Positions 1 through 12,159 of a stretch of 64,000 nucleotides of DNA are shown here, piece after piece (positions within the stretch are counted from its first letter, which is position 1; each line of letters starts with the position of its first letter). The position numbers and the translations under genes were made by a program. The DNA is taken from NCBI GenBank assembly GCA_025617745.1, contig CM046855.1:42913663-42977662 (forward strand), given 5' to 3'. The notes beneath the pieces are model-generated. The model was given only the letters and a program-made list of their open reading frames with translations, was not told where the DNA came from and ran no database searches. Source of the DNA: Heliocidaris erythrogramma (lineage: Eukaryota; Echinodermata; Echinoidea; Camarodonta; Echinometridae).

Positions 1-2
1 TG

Positions 3-475
3 AACCAAGAACTGGATAGCTTGAGATCGTATATTAGTCGAGAAAACCTACTGTTCCACGGCCTTCCAGAAAAGGAGCAAAAGGAGGATTCCGAAAATGT
101 ACTCCCGTGAGTTTTTCGTGGAACACCTGAAATTGGATAAGGAGTCAGTGGAGAAGATTGAGTTTCAGAGGGCACATCGTGTAAATGCGGCGAGGAAACC
201 GTGCCCAATTATTGCTCGTTTCCTGAGGTATAACGACCTTGGCTTTGGTGATGCAAAGCGCCAAGAAATTAAAAGGAACGAATATGTCCATCACGGAAGA
301 TCTCCCTATGCGGGTACGGGATCAGCGTCGTCAACAAATGCCCGCCATGAGAGCAGCCCGCTCTGCGGGGAAGCTTGCTAATTTCTCCAGAAGCGAACCA
401 TGGAAGCAATTTGTAGATCGGGAGCTCCTTCCAATCGAGAGACAAGCTGAGTTCAACAACATCCAGTAGGATCAG
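3..475 (+). pseudogene. LINE ORF1-like fragment, frameshifted
   Basis: The translation resembles the RNA-binding ORF1 protein of L1/Tx1-type non-LTR retrotransposons. It has a coiled-coil-like start, then the motif ENLLFHGLPE, then a basic stretch around FQRAHRVN, and a C-terminal block with LPMRVRDQRR. The reading frame moves twice. It is open in frame 3 to about position 112, in frame 1 to about 240, and in frame 2 to the stop at 469, so at least two frameshifts have broken it. The window edge cuts off the 5' part and no endonuclease or RT follows. In the family, ORF1p binds element RNA and helps reverse transcription. The LINE assignment is from motif memory, not from an alignment. Confidence 0.65.
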
Positions 476-599
476 GAATACGCCTCTACGTTCGGGAGTC
501 TGATCGAGGTGACCATCCCAACCTTTTGGTACGACATGCAGCTGACGTCGCAAGAATGGAGGTAGAAAATCAAAGATAAGTACTGAAACCAATTTCTAT

Positions 600-1635
600 C
601 AAGAAAGTTAAATGAGCAGATGGCTGAAATATATTATAGGCACTGTAATTCTTTTTTTAAATCATTCTCTGAAACTACGTTTAAAGCATCAAGCCTAAGG
701 AAGGAAAAACATCAAGCCTAAGGAAGGAAAAACATCTTTCATTTGAATGAAGCTGTCACAAAACAAGCAAGGAAAATCCCAAGTTTTGAATAAAACTTAT
801 ATCTTCAAACACATTAGAGAATCGAGCATAAAATGGACCAGTGTGTGAGCATGGAACACTAAGATAAAACTCGAGAGAGGAGAAGTACTGATCAATTTAG
901 CAAAAGAAGAAAGTTGGATGTCACGGAACACTAACTGGATTTAGTTACGTTTATCTGAGACGGATTTTTTTTTCTCTCTCTCTTTTGTCTATATGTATTT
1001 GGATATAATTGTTTTTAACAGGAAAAGAAAAAAAATAAAGAAATAAAACAATTATATTTCCCTCTAATATCCAGCATGAAGTGTTACAAAATCATAATTC
1101 TAGCCGTTTTCAATATATATAAAGGCAAAGAAGCAAGAATTAAAAAGAAAATAATACAGGAAAGTAATAAATTCAACTTCTGCCACATTATGTCCTGCAG
1201 TAAATCGGATACTGGGGTCAGTAAATGGATATCTATCTTTTATTGGTCAACGGTTGGAGAGAGTCTCCTTCGCGGCTGGTGATTAGTTGTGGGTGACTTG
1301 AGGGCCAAAACCTGTACTACCCCAGGCCCGTGTACCCCTTCTAGATTATCAGTGACTCAGTTATTCGAGGAGCGGGGACCTTTGTGTGACTCGATGTAGT
1401 TCAATGCCAAGCTGTTTGATACACTGTGACAGCATAGTCTAAATCTAAATAAATAACTGTATTTGTATGTGTAACAATTCATGTTTCCTTGTAGCTTAAC
1501 CACTGATCATTAGATTTTTACCTTTTCCTATTTTTCACCTTTTCCTATATTCCACTTTTCCTATATTCCAATGTGCTATTGTTGCTGAACATGTACATTT
1601 TCGTAGTTCTGTATGTAAAAATGCGAAACAAACTA
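600..1635. other. No recognisable gene; AT-rich
   Basis: I see no supported coding region here. A 24-base phrase ending in GGAAGGAAAAACATC is repeated side by side at about 683-735. The only ORF (1076-1282) has no family features and biased AT-rich composition. Confidence 0.5.
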
Positions 1636-2450
1636 CACTAACGGAAAAAAGAAACTTATAAAAGTTCAAGAGATCACCAAATTAAATTCTCTGCATGGAA
1701 ATGTACCAAATTTGGATATAATGTTGATTCAATGCATGGCTTTAAATGACAGTCAATAACAAAAAGTTTTCTTCAATGCCACAAAAGAAATGTGCACTGA
1801 AGCAAAGGACTCTCTAATCCCCAAGTCACAAAGACAAACTGCAGCCTTGTACACCATATGCATGTCAATGAATGAAACAAAAGAATTTCAAAAGGGATTT
1901 GCAAGTTCATATCCAAACAGATTAATAGCCAGTATGTCCACCTCTAGCTTGCTGGCAAGCTGTACACCGTCTTCGCATGCTTCCGATCAGATTCGCGATG
2001 GTAGCCTGGGGAACATTGTTCCATTCCTCTTGCAGTGCTGCAATGAGCGTCTCCCTATTGATGGGTTGATTGTCACGCCTTGACACACGTCGACCAAGCT
2101 CTTCCCAGAGATGTTCAATTGGGGAAAGGTCTGGTGAACGGGCGCACCATGGCAGAACATCAATATCCTCTTGCTCGAGGGGTGCAAATCCCTTTTGAAA
2201 TTCTTTTGTTTCATTCATTGACATGCATATGGTGTACAAGGCTGCAGTTTGTCTTTGTGACTTGGGGATTAGAGAGTCCTTTGCTTCAGTGCACATTTCT
2301 TTTGTGGCATTGAAGAAAACTTTTTGTTATTGACTGTCATTTAAAGCCATGCATTGAATCAACATTATATCCAAATTTGGTACATTTCCATGCAGAGAAT
2401 TTAATTTGGTGATCTCTTGAACTTTTATAAGTTTCTTTTTTCCTTTAGTG
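1636..2450. mobile_element. Tc1/mariner-like element with 267-bp inverted repeats
   Basis: The two ends are long, nearly perfect inverted repeats (about 1636-1902 and 2184-2450). They begin CACTAACGGAAAAAAG on the left and, read in reverse complement, CACTAAAGGAAAAAAG on the right. A TA dinucleotide flanks each end (1634-1635 and 2451-2452), the target duplication used by Tc1/mariner elements. The central 280 bases encode the C-terminal end of a Tc1-type DDE transposase on the minus strand. The inverted arms reach into the coding frame, so the same 38-residue stretch is encoded once per arm. The element lacks the first two catalytic aspartates and cannot be autonomous. Confidence 0.8.
1922..2296 (-). 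pseudogene. Tc1-like transposase C-terminal fragment
   Basis: This 124-residue frame contains WCARSPDLSPIEHLWEELG, the signature around the third catalytic residue (the E of PIEHLW) in Tc1-family DDE transposases. It is followed by a helix-rich C-terminus (ALQEEWNNVPQATIANLI). The N-terminal DNA-binding domains and the first two catalytic acids are absent. The first 38 residues are encoded inside the right inverted repeat and do not look like normal Tc1 transposase, so this is an internal-deletion product and not a full gene. Confidence 0.8.
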
Positions 2451-3179
2451 TATAATCATTTGATACAGATATTGGAAATATTGATGCAAACTGTTGAAAA
2501 CTAAAGCTAGTCATTTAGCTTATTTATTATTTATGTAACTTTTTATTCTATACGTTTCCCGGGAACAATGATTACAGGTATGGTTTCTTTGACTCAAATA
2601 TTTGATATCTGAATGAATTTTTTTCATGCAAAAGAATCAAGTGGCAAAGAACCTGCACTCTAAGAACGGTATTGGAAGTTGGTTGGACCGTTGGAGAATG
2701 CCGGTTTGCCTGGTTGTGGTATAGGAGCCACCCAACCCACAGTTGGGCAGCTCCTGTATTATGGTAGACGGCCTAGCTTGTTATAATTTATGAAAAAGCT
2801 TGTGTTATATAAATGAAAAAATCTGATAGTCTGTAATTGTTTCAAGAGGAAAATGTGTTAAACATGAATTGAACTGAATTGAATTGAAGTGAAAAGTTAA
2901 AATTTCAGTTTAGACTTGTTTGACAAGGATTTCCTTTTTTATGTAATTCATTTTACATACCTTTACGAAAAAAGCTAAATTATGCCCTTTATTCATCTTT
3001 AAGTCCGTTTAGATTATCTTAACAGGTTGATATGTATGTTAAATAAAGAAAATTACTTATACGGTCTGAAAAATATTGATATCTAAAGGAATTTATCTTT
3101 CATGTTAAAGGAAAAAAAGTGAAAAAGAAACTGAAATGTTATTTATTTATGAAAAGCTAGTGTTAGACAAAGGGAAATT

Positions 3180-5350
3180 CCAACAAGGGAAATTCCAACA
3201 GTCTGTAAACGTTTCCAAAAGGTAAATGCTCTTTACATGTGATCTTTACATGTGCTCTTTACATGTGCTCTTTACATGTGCTCTTTATTGTCTATCCAAT
3301 TTGTATGTATTACCAAGTTAATGCCATGTCGGGCATTTAGGTTGTCAGACACACCCTCTTCACAACATTTCAGCAAATTTATATGTATTCTTTTAGATGA
3401 TGCTATGTCAGGCTATTAAGATGTCAGATACACCTTTTTTGCACACCCCGTTTGTGTGTGCTAAGAATGAATGCACGCATAAGATTTGTTATATTACTTG
3501 TTTCGTGTCTGACGACCTAAAATGCTACCAACTAAAAAATTGTATGCACTTCAATAGTTAATCCATTTTGAAAGCATCAACGAAAAGTTTATGTATACAA
3601 ATGAAAATTCCAATAGTCTGTAACACTTTCAAAATATAAATGCAATTTACATGTGCTCTTTATAGTTTATCCAATTTGTAAGCATTTACCAGGTTGATGC
3701 CAGGTAATGCTTCTGGGTGGTCGGGCACACCCTCTTTTGTGAAGTGCATTTGAATATGGTGGTTGTTGAGCACACCTCTTTTCCTTTTCCTTGTACTATA
3801 AAGTATGCTTACATGTAAGACTGATACTATATAGAATACGTATGTGTGTACTATTATTATATTTTAAAGTGATATATTTCTTTCAACTGTATTGGCTTTC
3901 AGTATTACCATACTTGGAAAGCTAGAATATTGTATACTATGTAGGTTGTTTTGCACACCTTTTTCGGTGTTTCCAAGAAGTAAGCATTACATTTTAATAT
4001 ATTTGTAAATTTGTCCATCGAGGACAGAGAGGAATCCCTTTATCTTTTGGGGACATTCCAACGGTCTGTAAACTTTCTAAAAGGAAAATACGTTTTATTG
4101 TCTATCAAATTTGTATGTATCACCAAGTTAATGCCATGTCAGGCATTTAGATTGTCAGACACCCTTTTCACAACATTTCAGCAAGTTTGTATTCTTTTAG
4201 ATGATGCTGTGTCAGGCTATTAAGACGTCAGGTATACTCTTTTTGCTCACTTCTTTTGTGTGTGCTAACACTATGAACATGGCGAACAAAGAAGCGGACA
4301 AAATATACAGCTCATTATACCTTCCACAATTGCCCTGGTAGACAAAAGAACATCCCTTCATTGCTATTATGTAAAAATATGTAGAACAGGTGTCACATGC
4401 ATATTCACCTGTTCTGCTTATTTTACATAATAGTAATGAAGGGATGTTCTTTTGTCTACCAGAGCAATTGTGGAGGGTACGATGAGGAGCTGTATATTTT
4501 GTCCGCTCTCTTTGTCATCGTGTTCATAGTGTAAGGATGCATGTTATTGCCTGATTCGTTTGTGTCTGACAGCCCAAAATGCTATAACAGCTTAACTATT
4601 GGTATGCACTTAATATTGTATTTTGTAACCATTCAGGAAAAAGCTTGTCATACAAATAAAATTCCAATAGTCTTTAACAGTTTCAAAAAGATAAATGCTC
4701 TTTACATATGCTCTTTATACTTTTTCCAATTTGTATGCATTGATGTGAGGTCATGCTTTTAGGTTGTCAGGCACACCCTTTTCTGTGTGTGCCAAAAAGA
4801 AAGAAAAGAATGCATGACAGTTAATGAAATTGGTTCATGGATAGTATACTCAGTGAGTTTGTATGCAGTTTACCAAAGTTCAAGTTTGTATGCATTCTTT
4901 TGGATGGTGCTATATCAGGCTATTGAGGAGTCGGGTAAATTCTTTCTTGTACACTCCTTTTTGAGTATATACTATAAAAGAGGCATGCATATAATTTGCT
5001 ATTGTCTGATTGTTAGTGCATGGCAACTTAAAATATATCAGCTTATCAAACCAATTGTAAACATTTCATGATTATTGTATTCTTCAAAAGAAAACTTAGC
5101 TTGTAATCATTAATGAAAAGTCTCAGTTTGTAACAGTTTAAAAGAGTGCTCTTTATAGTTTACCCAATTTGTATACTTTTACTAGGTTGATGCCAGGTCA
5201 GGCTTCTGGGTAGTCAAGCACAGCCTCTTTTGTGTATGCCAAAGAGCATGAATAAGATTTGAATTTGGTTAAGCACATCTCCTTTTTCCTTGTACTAAGA
5301 AAGTATGCTTACATCTAAGACTGATACTTATTAGAATACGTTTGTTGTGT
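3180..5350. repeat. Diverged tandem satellite-like repeats
   Basis: A recurring phrase runs through this block in at least five decayed copies (near 3200, 3600, 4050, 4640 and 5110). The order is AGTCTGTAA, then GCTCTTTACATGTG or GCTCTTTATA, then CCAATTTGTATG, then AGGTTGATGCCAGGTCA or a variant, then CAGACACACCCTCTT. Alternating longer and shorter copies suggest a higher-order unit. A 13-15-base subrepeat (CTCTTTACATGTG) is tandem four times at about 3235-3290. A foldback MITE interrupts the array. No coding function is seen. Confidence 0.65.
4269..4531. mobile_element. Foldback MITE with TAA flanks (full copy)
   Basis: The element is almost entirely palindromic. The left end CACTATGAACATGGCG pairs with the right end CATCGTGTTCATAGTG, and the phrase TGTCTACCAG recurs in inverted form in the middle. 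It is flanked by TAA (4266-4268 and 4532-4534), which fits the TWA target of PIF/Harbinger elements; a TA-targeting Tc1 element is the alternative. A second, left-truncated copy lies at about 46011-46205. No transposase is encoded. Confidence 0.7.
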
Positions 5351-5459
5351 GTACTATTATTATAATAGAGCCTTGTGTTTTTTAAGTGATACATTTAGTT
5401 CAACATTGTTGGCTTCAGTATCACTTCCACCGATTTGTCTGTTCTTAGTTTATGTGCCA

Positions 5460-5870
5460 TTATTTCAATGCATAAAATAAATAAGACGACAGAGGATCAC
5501 CTTGCCTAACGCCCCTCTCCACTTCAAAATAACCAGTGGAACCTCCTTCGTTCAAAACACAACTTAAAGTATTTGTGTACAAAACTTTGACCCACTTTTG
5601 AAAAGATGGACCGAATCCGAAAGATGATAAAACTTTTTGAAGGAACTTATGTGAAACAGAGTCGAAAGCTTTTTCATAATCTATGGCTAACAGAAAACCA
5701 GGCAAATTATAATGGGATGTATGAAAAATAATATCTATAATACGTATGGCGTCTCCAATATTCCTCCCCTTCATATATAGAACGAAATTGAAGTGCATTT
5801 TGATCTTTGAGAAGTGTTAGATTGGACAGGAAATCCTGACAATACAAGGAGATAGATTGCTTAAAACACC
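5460..5870 (-). pseudogene. Non-LTR reverse transcriptase fragment
   Basis: The frame carries core RT blocks of a LINE: KGRNIGDAIRII (block before motif A), LLAIDYEKAFDSVSH (motif A with the first catalytic Asp), and VERGVRQGDPLSSYLF (motif B). Motif C (F/YADD) would lie further downstream but the frame ends, so the piece is truncated at both sides. Upstream homology continues out of frame to about 5870. It is typical of L1/Tx1 or related clades. It may belong to the same family as the ORF1 fragment at the window start, but the two are not contiguous. Confidence 0.8.
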
Positions 5871-5979
5871 ATACAAAGATAACGTGGGAAGGTAATAAGC
5901 AGTGATCTAAGCATGAGAAGACTCAAATTAAATCTGTGGTAATGGAATATAAAAGTGAAATATAGAATCCATACTCGGG

Positions 5980-7050
5980 TCCGTATAGGCTGATAGGAAT
6001 CAATTAATGTCAGATGTCAAAGATAGTTTAATAATTAAAAATGTCATTCAACAGTTTCAATGGTCAATCAACTTCAACATATCTCCATATTTGCGTCAGA
6101 TTTTATTCGAATTCGTCCGACCTGGCAATCCGCTGCAAAATTTTATCATCAAATCCATCTTTGGGAAGTCGATTTCAAGAAATTGTCATTCAAATTCGTC
6201 ACATAGAAAAGACCTTACAACGAGCGGGTGACGATTTTGAATAACTCTTTGCACTCTTTCAGTCTTTGACAAAATCGATAGCAAAATGAAAAATAAATTC
6301 TGAAAATGAATGGCCAAAGACGTATATTGACTAGACCTAGGCCTCATTATGAAGTTGCAGGACCTAAGCAAATAAAAAAAGTGTTAAGATTGAATGGAAA
6401 CCTGGCTGGGAACCGTATTATCTCACATTATTTTCCACTTTCCTTCCTCTCTCCCCTTTCACGTGACCCCCTTGCGCACCCTTCCCTATCTAAGCCAGTT
6501 GGTATATGGAAATGTTTTAAAATTTTAAACCTAAAAATCACTATTCTGATGTCACTTTGGAGAACATTTTTCGCCTTATGATTCTTTTTTCTTGTTGTTC
6601 AAGCAGATTTCTGCTCGCCATCATGGGGGGGGGGGGGGGTGTTCGAACCCCTTGACCCCCCCCCCTCATCCCCCGCCTCGTTTAATACAGGCCTGCCATG
6701 GATACTACAAACGAATCTGAATAAATCTTTGAATGACGCTTTGATTGCAACACAGCATAACGTACAACATTCGAAAATGAATGGTGAAAGACGACATTGC
6801 TTAATTAGAGATTTGCCAGATTAGGAAGTTACAGGAAAAAATCAAAATCAAATGTATTTAAATAGACGGAAATGCCGATATTTTATCACGTTATTTTCCC
6901 TTTCTATCATCTCTCCGCTCGCTTCTTTTTTTTTAAAGTTATCTTTTTTTTTCAAGCGGACCTCTGCTCGCTAACGGGGGGGGGGGGGGGGGGGGGGGGG
7001 TTCGTTCGAACCCCCTGAACACCCCCCCCCCCCCCTAGTTACGGGCCTGT
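5980..7050. repeat. Dispersed repeat family, copy A
   Basis: This stretch matches 62440-63260 in the same order. Shared phrases include GGCTGATAGGAATCAAT, CCTGGCAATCCGCTGCAAAA, GACAAAATCGA, CAGGCCTGCCATGGATA, TGAATGGTGAAAGACGA and ATATTTTATCACGTTATTTT. Long G and C runs (about 6624-6664 and 6976-7036) interrupt it, and the second half repeats part of the first. It looks like a non-autonomous mobile repeat with no coding capacity. Confidence 0.65.
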
Positions 7051-7839
7051 TGAAGTATGTTTCTTCTGAAATTTTATTCATCATTAAGTGCACAAACTCG
7101 GAAGTACATTTAATAATTATCTGTATCATTTAAAACCTAAATGTAGTTATCAATGAACCTATGTTGAATGAAATATTCTTGTGTTGTGGTCCTGTTAAGA
7201 TTTTCAACAGCTAGGAAAATGAATTTATTGAAAAAATGACATCAAATTTCTCTCACAATGTACGGTCTACGATATACTGATTCAACCAAATACTGAGTGT
7301 AGTGGATATATGCTGCACTTGCTTGCAATGATTGTACTATCATCTTATTATTTCTGAAAGGCACAGTGCAGATCGAGATGCCAAGCTTTGAGTGTATTTT
7401 TTCAGAGAGGATATTTCGAGCACAGACAGCGTAGCCAGACATGCATGTGTCCATTAGAATGTATGAGCAAAAGGTACATATCCAGACGACAAATGTGAAT
7501 TCTGTTCTTTATGTTACTTCAACGTGTAATTACATCTTCTATTGCAAACGACAATTTTGCTTCCTTTAAGGTCATTTTGTGCAAAGAGCGTTGTATAGGG
7601 GTTGTTGTCTTGCTGATATCGTGCCTTCGTTCTCATTTTCTTGAAAGACGGTAGCATATTTTCAGAAAAAAATTCTTTGATATTCCAGAAGAATTAAAAA
7701 TTAATGGTATGTTAGTTAGTGAAATCTGGATCTGTGACATTGCTTTGAGTGCAGTTGCAGGCATCTCGCACCGGTTGTAAACATTCTAAATACTTCAGTT
7801 CATGTTTGCTTTACTGTCAATTGAACCTAGTTATAAAGA

Positions 7840-8000
7840 ACAGTTATAACAAACTCTAGTTTTAACAAGGTAATTTTACTGGTCCCACTTCTTTGATATT
7901 TTGTTGTGTTTTAGCCCTGCTGCAACAAGGTTTCGATATAACAAGGTAATTTTTGTGGTCCCAAGGAGTTTGTTATAACAAGGTTCCACTTTACTCACTC
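7840..8000. repeat. Dispersed ATAACAAGGT repeat
   Basis: GGTCCCACTTCTTTG, TATAACAAGGTAATTTT and GGTCCCAAGGAG followed by AACAAGGTTCCACT recur in the same order downstream of the zinc-finger exons (48290-48390 and 57495-57600). It is therefore a dispersed repeat that also forms part of those 3' flanks. Confidence 0.55.
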
Positions 8001-9740
8001 AGTCCCAGTTTCCTACTATAGGTAGGGATGAATGGTCATGTCTTAGTATCCTAATAACATTCACTCAGGGTTGATGAATACAAGGTTAGCATATTCTCTC
8101 TGCAGAACAAAGGTTGTGCTTGCTTATCGTCTGTATAAAGTGACCAAGGGGAACGTTTAATCAAGCGTTTTGTCGTTGATTTATACCGACAACTGTTATG
8201 GCTGAGAGCAAATTTGGCAGTAAAAATCACTGACAAAATGATGAAACGCTCCCTTAGTTTCTTTCCAATGAGTCAAGTTATTAGTCAGTTACTTTCAAAT
8301 TAAATCAGATCATAAATTATTTCTAATCAATTAATATCAAGTGCTATCAAATGACCTTGAGAAATCTCTTATGATATATGGAAATATTTAGAATAAAAAT
8401 TACTCAAGGTAAGCACACAAAGACCCATGTCATATTGACATAAGTAATACTGTAATGTTCATTTAATGTAAACTTTCGACTTTATACGTGAAATAGATGT
8501 TGCTTTTGAAATGAATTGAATTGATAAAAGGTTATTAAGAAATATTAAATGTGCCATGTTGGCCAATTGACTTTTCGCTGATTCGTCATTGTCTCTATCA
8601 GGGCTGTCTACTATAATATGATTGCACAATATATTGTTTCATCTGTGTGTAATATTTCTTTTCTGGTGTTAATAGAAACACATTAAATGACTATTGTGTG
8701 GCTTGAATTCATGAATGGGATTTTAATTTCATATTGGTCGTGGTTTCAAGTTTTTAAACAGATAAGATAGCATGATTTAAAAGAAGTGTTTATAAGGTTC
8801 TATTGCTCATTCATTGGACATAGGACCCATGCATATCCCCTCACAGAGGATTAAATCAGGGTTGAGGATAAGCTCCTTGGTGAATTCCATCCTAGTGAAT
8901 TCCATCATATATGTTTATGTAGTACCGTAGTCTTTTGAAGGAATCTTAAGAATTAAGTATATTTTGCTGAAATTATCTTATAGGAAAAGAGCATAGCAGA
9001 AGGAATCACTTTTCTATCAATATTTAATTGCAGTACCCGTGCTCAAGCATGTACATATTTTAAAGCATATCATCATTTCAAGTTGTTTAGATAATAATCT
9101 TGATCTATTGATCAAATAAGGGGCACAATAAGGGGCACAGTCAAAGGAGTTGTGTACACAGAGCAGAGTAAAATGTTTTCGCAATCCATGTGTGTGAGTC
9201 GTATGTGAAAATAATGTCAACATTCATCGATTTAGGGGAAATAAACTTATTTTCTTGCTATCAAAACTATTGATGAATCAATAAACCGGTTCATTATTAG
9301 AGTTGATGTGGTTTTATAAAAGTACAACCAGATGATCATGTATTACATTTTATGTTTGGAAGAGATGTTTATTCCTTTAGGTATCGTAGGCTGTTTATCC
9401 TCCTGTGTTCTCTAGTATTGTATCTACTAATTTGTAAGAAAAGCTTGTCTTCTTCTTGGAACTCAAAATGGACTTGATAATTTTAAAGTTTGATACCATG
9501 AAACACTTTTATCAAACAATGGTTTACACGACTTGTCTCATGATATCATAATGTGATACATGTTCATAAACCACATAGATTAAATGCTATTATACATGTA
9601 CTACATTTGTACCTCATTTACATTTAGTTATGCTTCCTAGGAAGTCTCTAACAGTTTTCCCAAATCTCTCCTTTTTCTGCATTTATCCTCTTTGACAGAT
9701 ACACATTAAACACAAACAGAATGGTATTGTAAGGCTATAT
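8000..9740. other. No recognisable gene; AT-rich intergenic
   Basis: I found no domain, splice-supported exon or clear repeat here. Short ORFs (8051-8236 and 9017-9223, minus strand) have no family resemblance. Confidence 0.5.
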
Positions 9741-9748
9741 TTATAATC

Positions 9749-9754
9749 TTTATT
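9749..9754 (-). terminator. Candidate poly(A) signal of minus-strand gene
   Basis: TTTATT on the plus strand reads AATAAA on the minus strand. It sits about 1.2 kb downstream of the candidate terminal exon at 10925-11011, in AT-rich sequence without other coding potential, so it could end that transcript. Confidence 0.3.
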
Positions 9755-10836
9755 TAATACATTCACACTATGGACAAATATGAACAGAATCTACATATAT
9801 ACATACAACTGTACATCCAAAAGAGTACCATGATCTGTGCAACATACATGAATATTTAGATTTGACTTCAAGGAAGAAATATACTACATGTATATCAACA
9901 CCAGAAATTAGAGCAAATGAGCTTGACATTAGAGCATGAATTAATTATTAACAGCAGACTTCTAAAATATGGATCTCGTAGTTCAACAGAAATATTCCAA
10001 TATTTCCATTTACCAACTTTATCATATGTACTGTAATGTAAACTATATGCCAACTGGTTATTTAAGTCAATGGTGATTGCACAATAACGTCTATAAAAGC
10101 TGACCCATCAAAGATGAAGTGCCACATAAATAGTAGCATACCGGTAGTTAATTATATCTTGATTCAGAATACCCATTACAATCACTCACGTATGACAGCT
10201 TAATACAGAATATGAGCAAAAATCAGTGCCAGATGTATGTCAAAATATAGTCATGGTACAAAATGTAGATTCAAAGTGATTGATTAAGGAAAATGAGCAT
10301 TTAAATTGTACAATATACAACACTTTCCTCTATTCAGAGCCAAAAGCATCACTTTCACTTTATATTCAGTGGCATTTTTTCATAAACCTAAGATGTAAAA
10401 CGTTTTGATAATGCAATTAAAAACAAATACGAGTGTTGTAAATTTAAACCAATGGCAGATACATTCAGCCTTTCAGAATACTATTTTCCTTAATGAATTA
10501 CTAAGTAAATCTAATTGTAATTCGAGGGATCCAGGATTCTGTAAGAAAAAAAGGGCGTGGGGAACAATCCCAAGAAATCCCTTACAATTAAGCAAAGCAA
10601 ATATGTCTATTTGTGTACTCTGGTGTGTGTATAGACATGTATGAATCGCATATGATTATTTACATCTGGAAACCGACTTTTCACGCCACCATCTGAAAGA
10701 CGCTATTCAGCTTTGAACAGGGGTCTGTCCGAGTAAGTTTGTAGGCGAAGACAGAGAGCTGACTGTACCACTAGCCCAATTAACTCACTTCTCCCAAAGG
10801 AATGCCAGATTGGGTTTAAGTGGGGCACGGGCCACT

Positions 10837-11011
10837 TTACCCCCCTCCACCCCTCCACCCACCCCCTGTATCCAGTACAGATTCATATAAACACAAAGTT
10901 TGTTCGCAGTTGCAGAAGGAGTGATCATAACCTGAGAGTTCCATTCCCAGATCCACCAGCCTTATTTTCCTTTGCTCTTCTCTCAGCCAGTCTTCTGTAT
11001 CTCTCAAGCTC
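10837..11011 (-). CDS. Candidate terminal exon of an unidentified host gene
   Basis: On the minus strand a pyrimidine-rich tract ending in CCCCCAG precedes this stretch, a good 3' splice site at 11012-11014. Read with no leftover bases, the exon encodes ELERYRRLAERRAKENKA and stops (TGA) at 10925-10927, which looks like a natural charged helical tail. Read in the phase left by the candidate exon at 11597-11682, it encodes a frame starting SLRDTEDWLREEQRK that runs to 10837. The two phases conflict, so either a small exon is missing between them or one model is wrong. I do not recognise the protein family. Confidence 0.35.
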
Positions 11012-11175
11012 CTGGGGGACAAAGTGTCAAAGAGTATTTTTACAGAACCATGTTCAACATCAACCATGTATCCTTTGACATTTCAAATTTCAAGGAAAGA
11101 AGCTGACTTTCTAGTGATCAGACATTCACTCTAGAGACATTTCCTTTGGGGTTTTTTTCCATCAAAAAAATATAT

Positions 11176-11265
11176 ATAGGGTTGGGGTTGGGGTTAGGGT
11201 TGTTATTTAGTTTAAGGGTAAGTTTAAGGTTAGGGGATATAGTGTTGGGTCCAGATTTAAAGTTA
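11176..11265 (+). repeat. Degenerate telomere-like repeat
   Basis: The stretch reads AGGGTTGGGGTTGGGGTTAG and then GGTTGTT, followed by further TTTAAGGTTAGGGG phrases. It is a short interstitial tract related to the TTAGGG animal telomere repeat. Confidence 0.5.
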
Positions 11266-11596
11266 TGAATTCAGGTGTAGAAAATTTATCCCCGAGCATT
11301 TGTCGGCTTTCCTTGAGGTATACCCTTTAAAATAAAATGTTTTATCCAATTCTTCCAAATAATCAAGCCTGAGGTAAATGTTCATAAATCAGCAATGGCT
11401 CTCTTCTTATACTACTATGTGCTAAGAGCAGTTTTATCACAGACAGTTTATTCTTACGCACCTTTATACAAGTGAGTAATTTGGAACAATGCCATTGAAT
11501 AATGATAATGGGTACTTCTTGTAGCGCGTGAATTATGAATGTTTGCGATGTACTTTATCGACTTCTACATAGCATACCTTGTTTTTCTGTTCTCAC

Positions 11597-11682
11597 ATGT
11601 TATCTACTGCTGCCTCTGCGTACCTATATGGGTCCATTGATGGGTCCTCTGATGGGTCCTCTACGATAGCTTTGATTGTACT
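11597..11682 (-). CDS. Candidate internal exon, same unidentified gene
   Basis: An 86-base stretch on the minus strand is bounded by an acceptor (TTTACTCAG) and a donor (CAT then GTGAGA). Only one frame is open. It encodes STIKAIVEDPSEDPSMDPY and then RYAEAAVDNM, with an acidic repeated EDPS motif. Composition and splice sites are unlike the surrounding AT-rich DNA, which supports a real exon. It ends two bases into a codon. I cannot name the family, and upstream exons were not found. Confidence 0.35.
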
Positions 11683-12159
11683 CTGAGTAAATACAAGGAA
11701 TAAGAAAGCCAGAGTTAAAGTAATTTTGAGTTCTGGTAAAGGTTTTGAAAGGTTTTGAAAGCATTTAATTAAATAAAATTCAAGTTTGGATTTTTAGGAA
11801 GAGAAAATGAAGAATAACAGGATATAGCCTATGCATTCCAGTTTTTCTATTTAAAAAAAAAATCAAAGATCTATATCTCTTTCTATCATTCTATTTCCAT
11901 GGCATATATACACTGAGCATCACATCAAAGGAACTAAGCTTCTTTACCTCTTTGGAATACAGTTCATATTTTTGGTTATAGAAATCATGAAAGGAATAGT
12001 TTAAAATGGATTTTGGTATTACTACATGACTATCTTCCCTGCAATGACACAATATTTCTTTCTATCCCTTGGTAAATCAAAGCAAATCACCCTGGACAGC
12101 CCCTGTCTCTACAAAATGAGTACAAAAGATCATTCCAGAAATTGAAATCAGGGCTCAAA

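Noticed and set aside
11176-11265. Chromosome end
   Set aside because: The telomere-like tract is short, impure and embedded in ordinary sequence.
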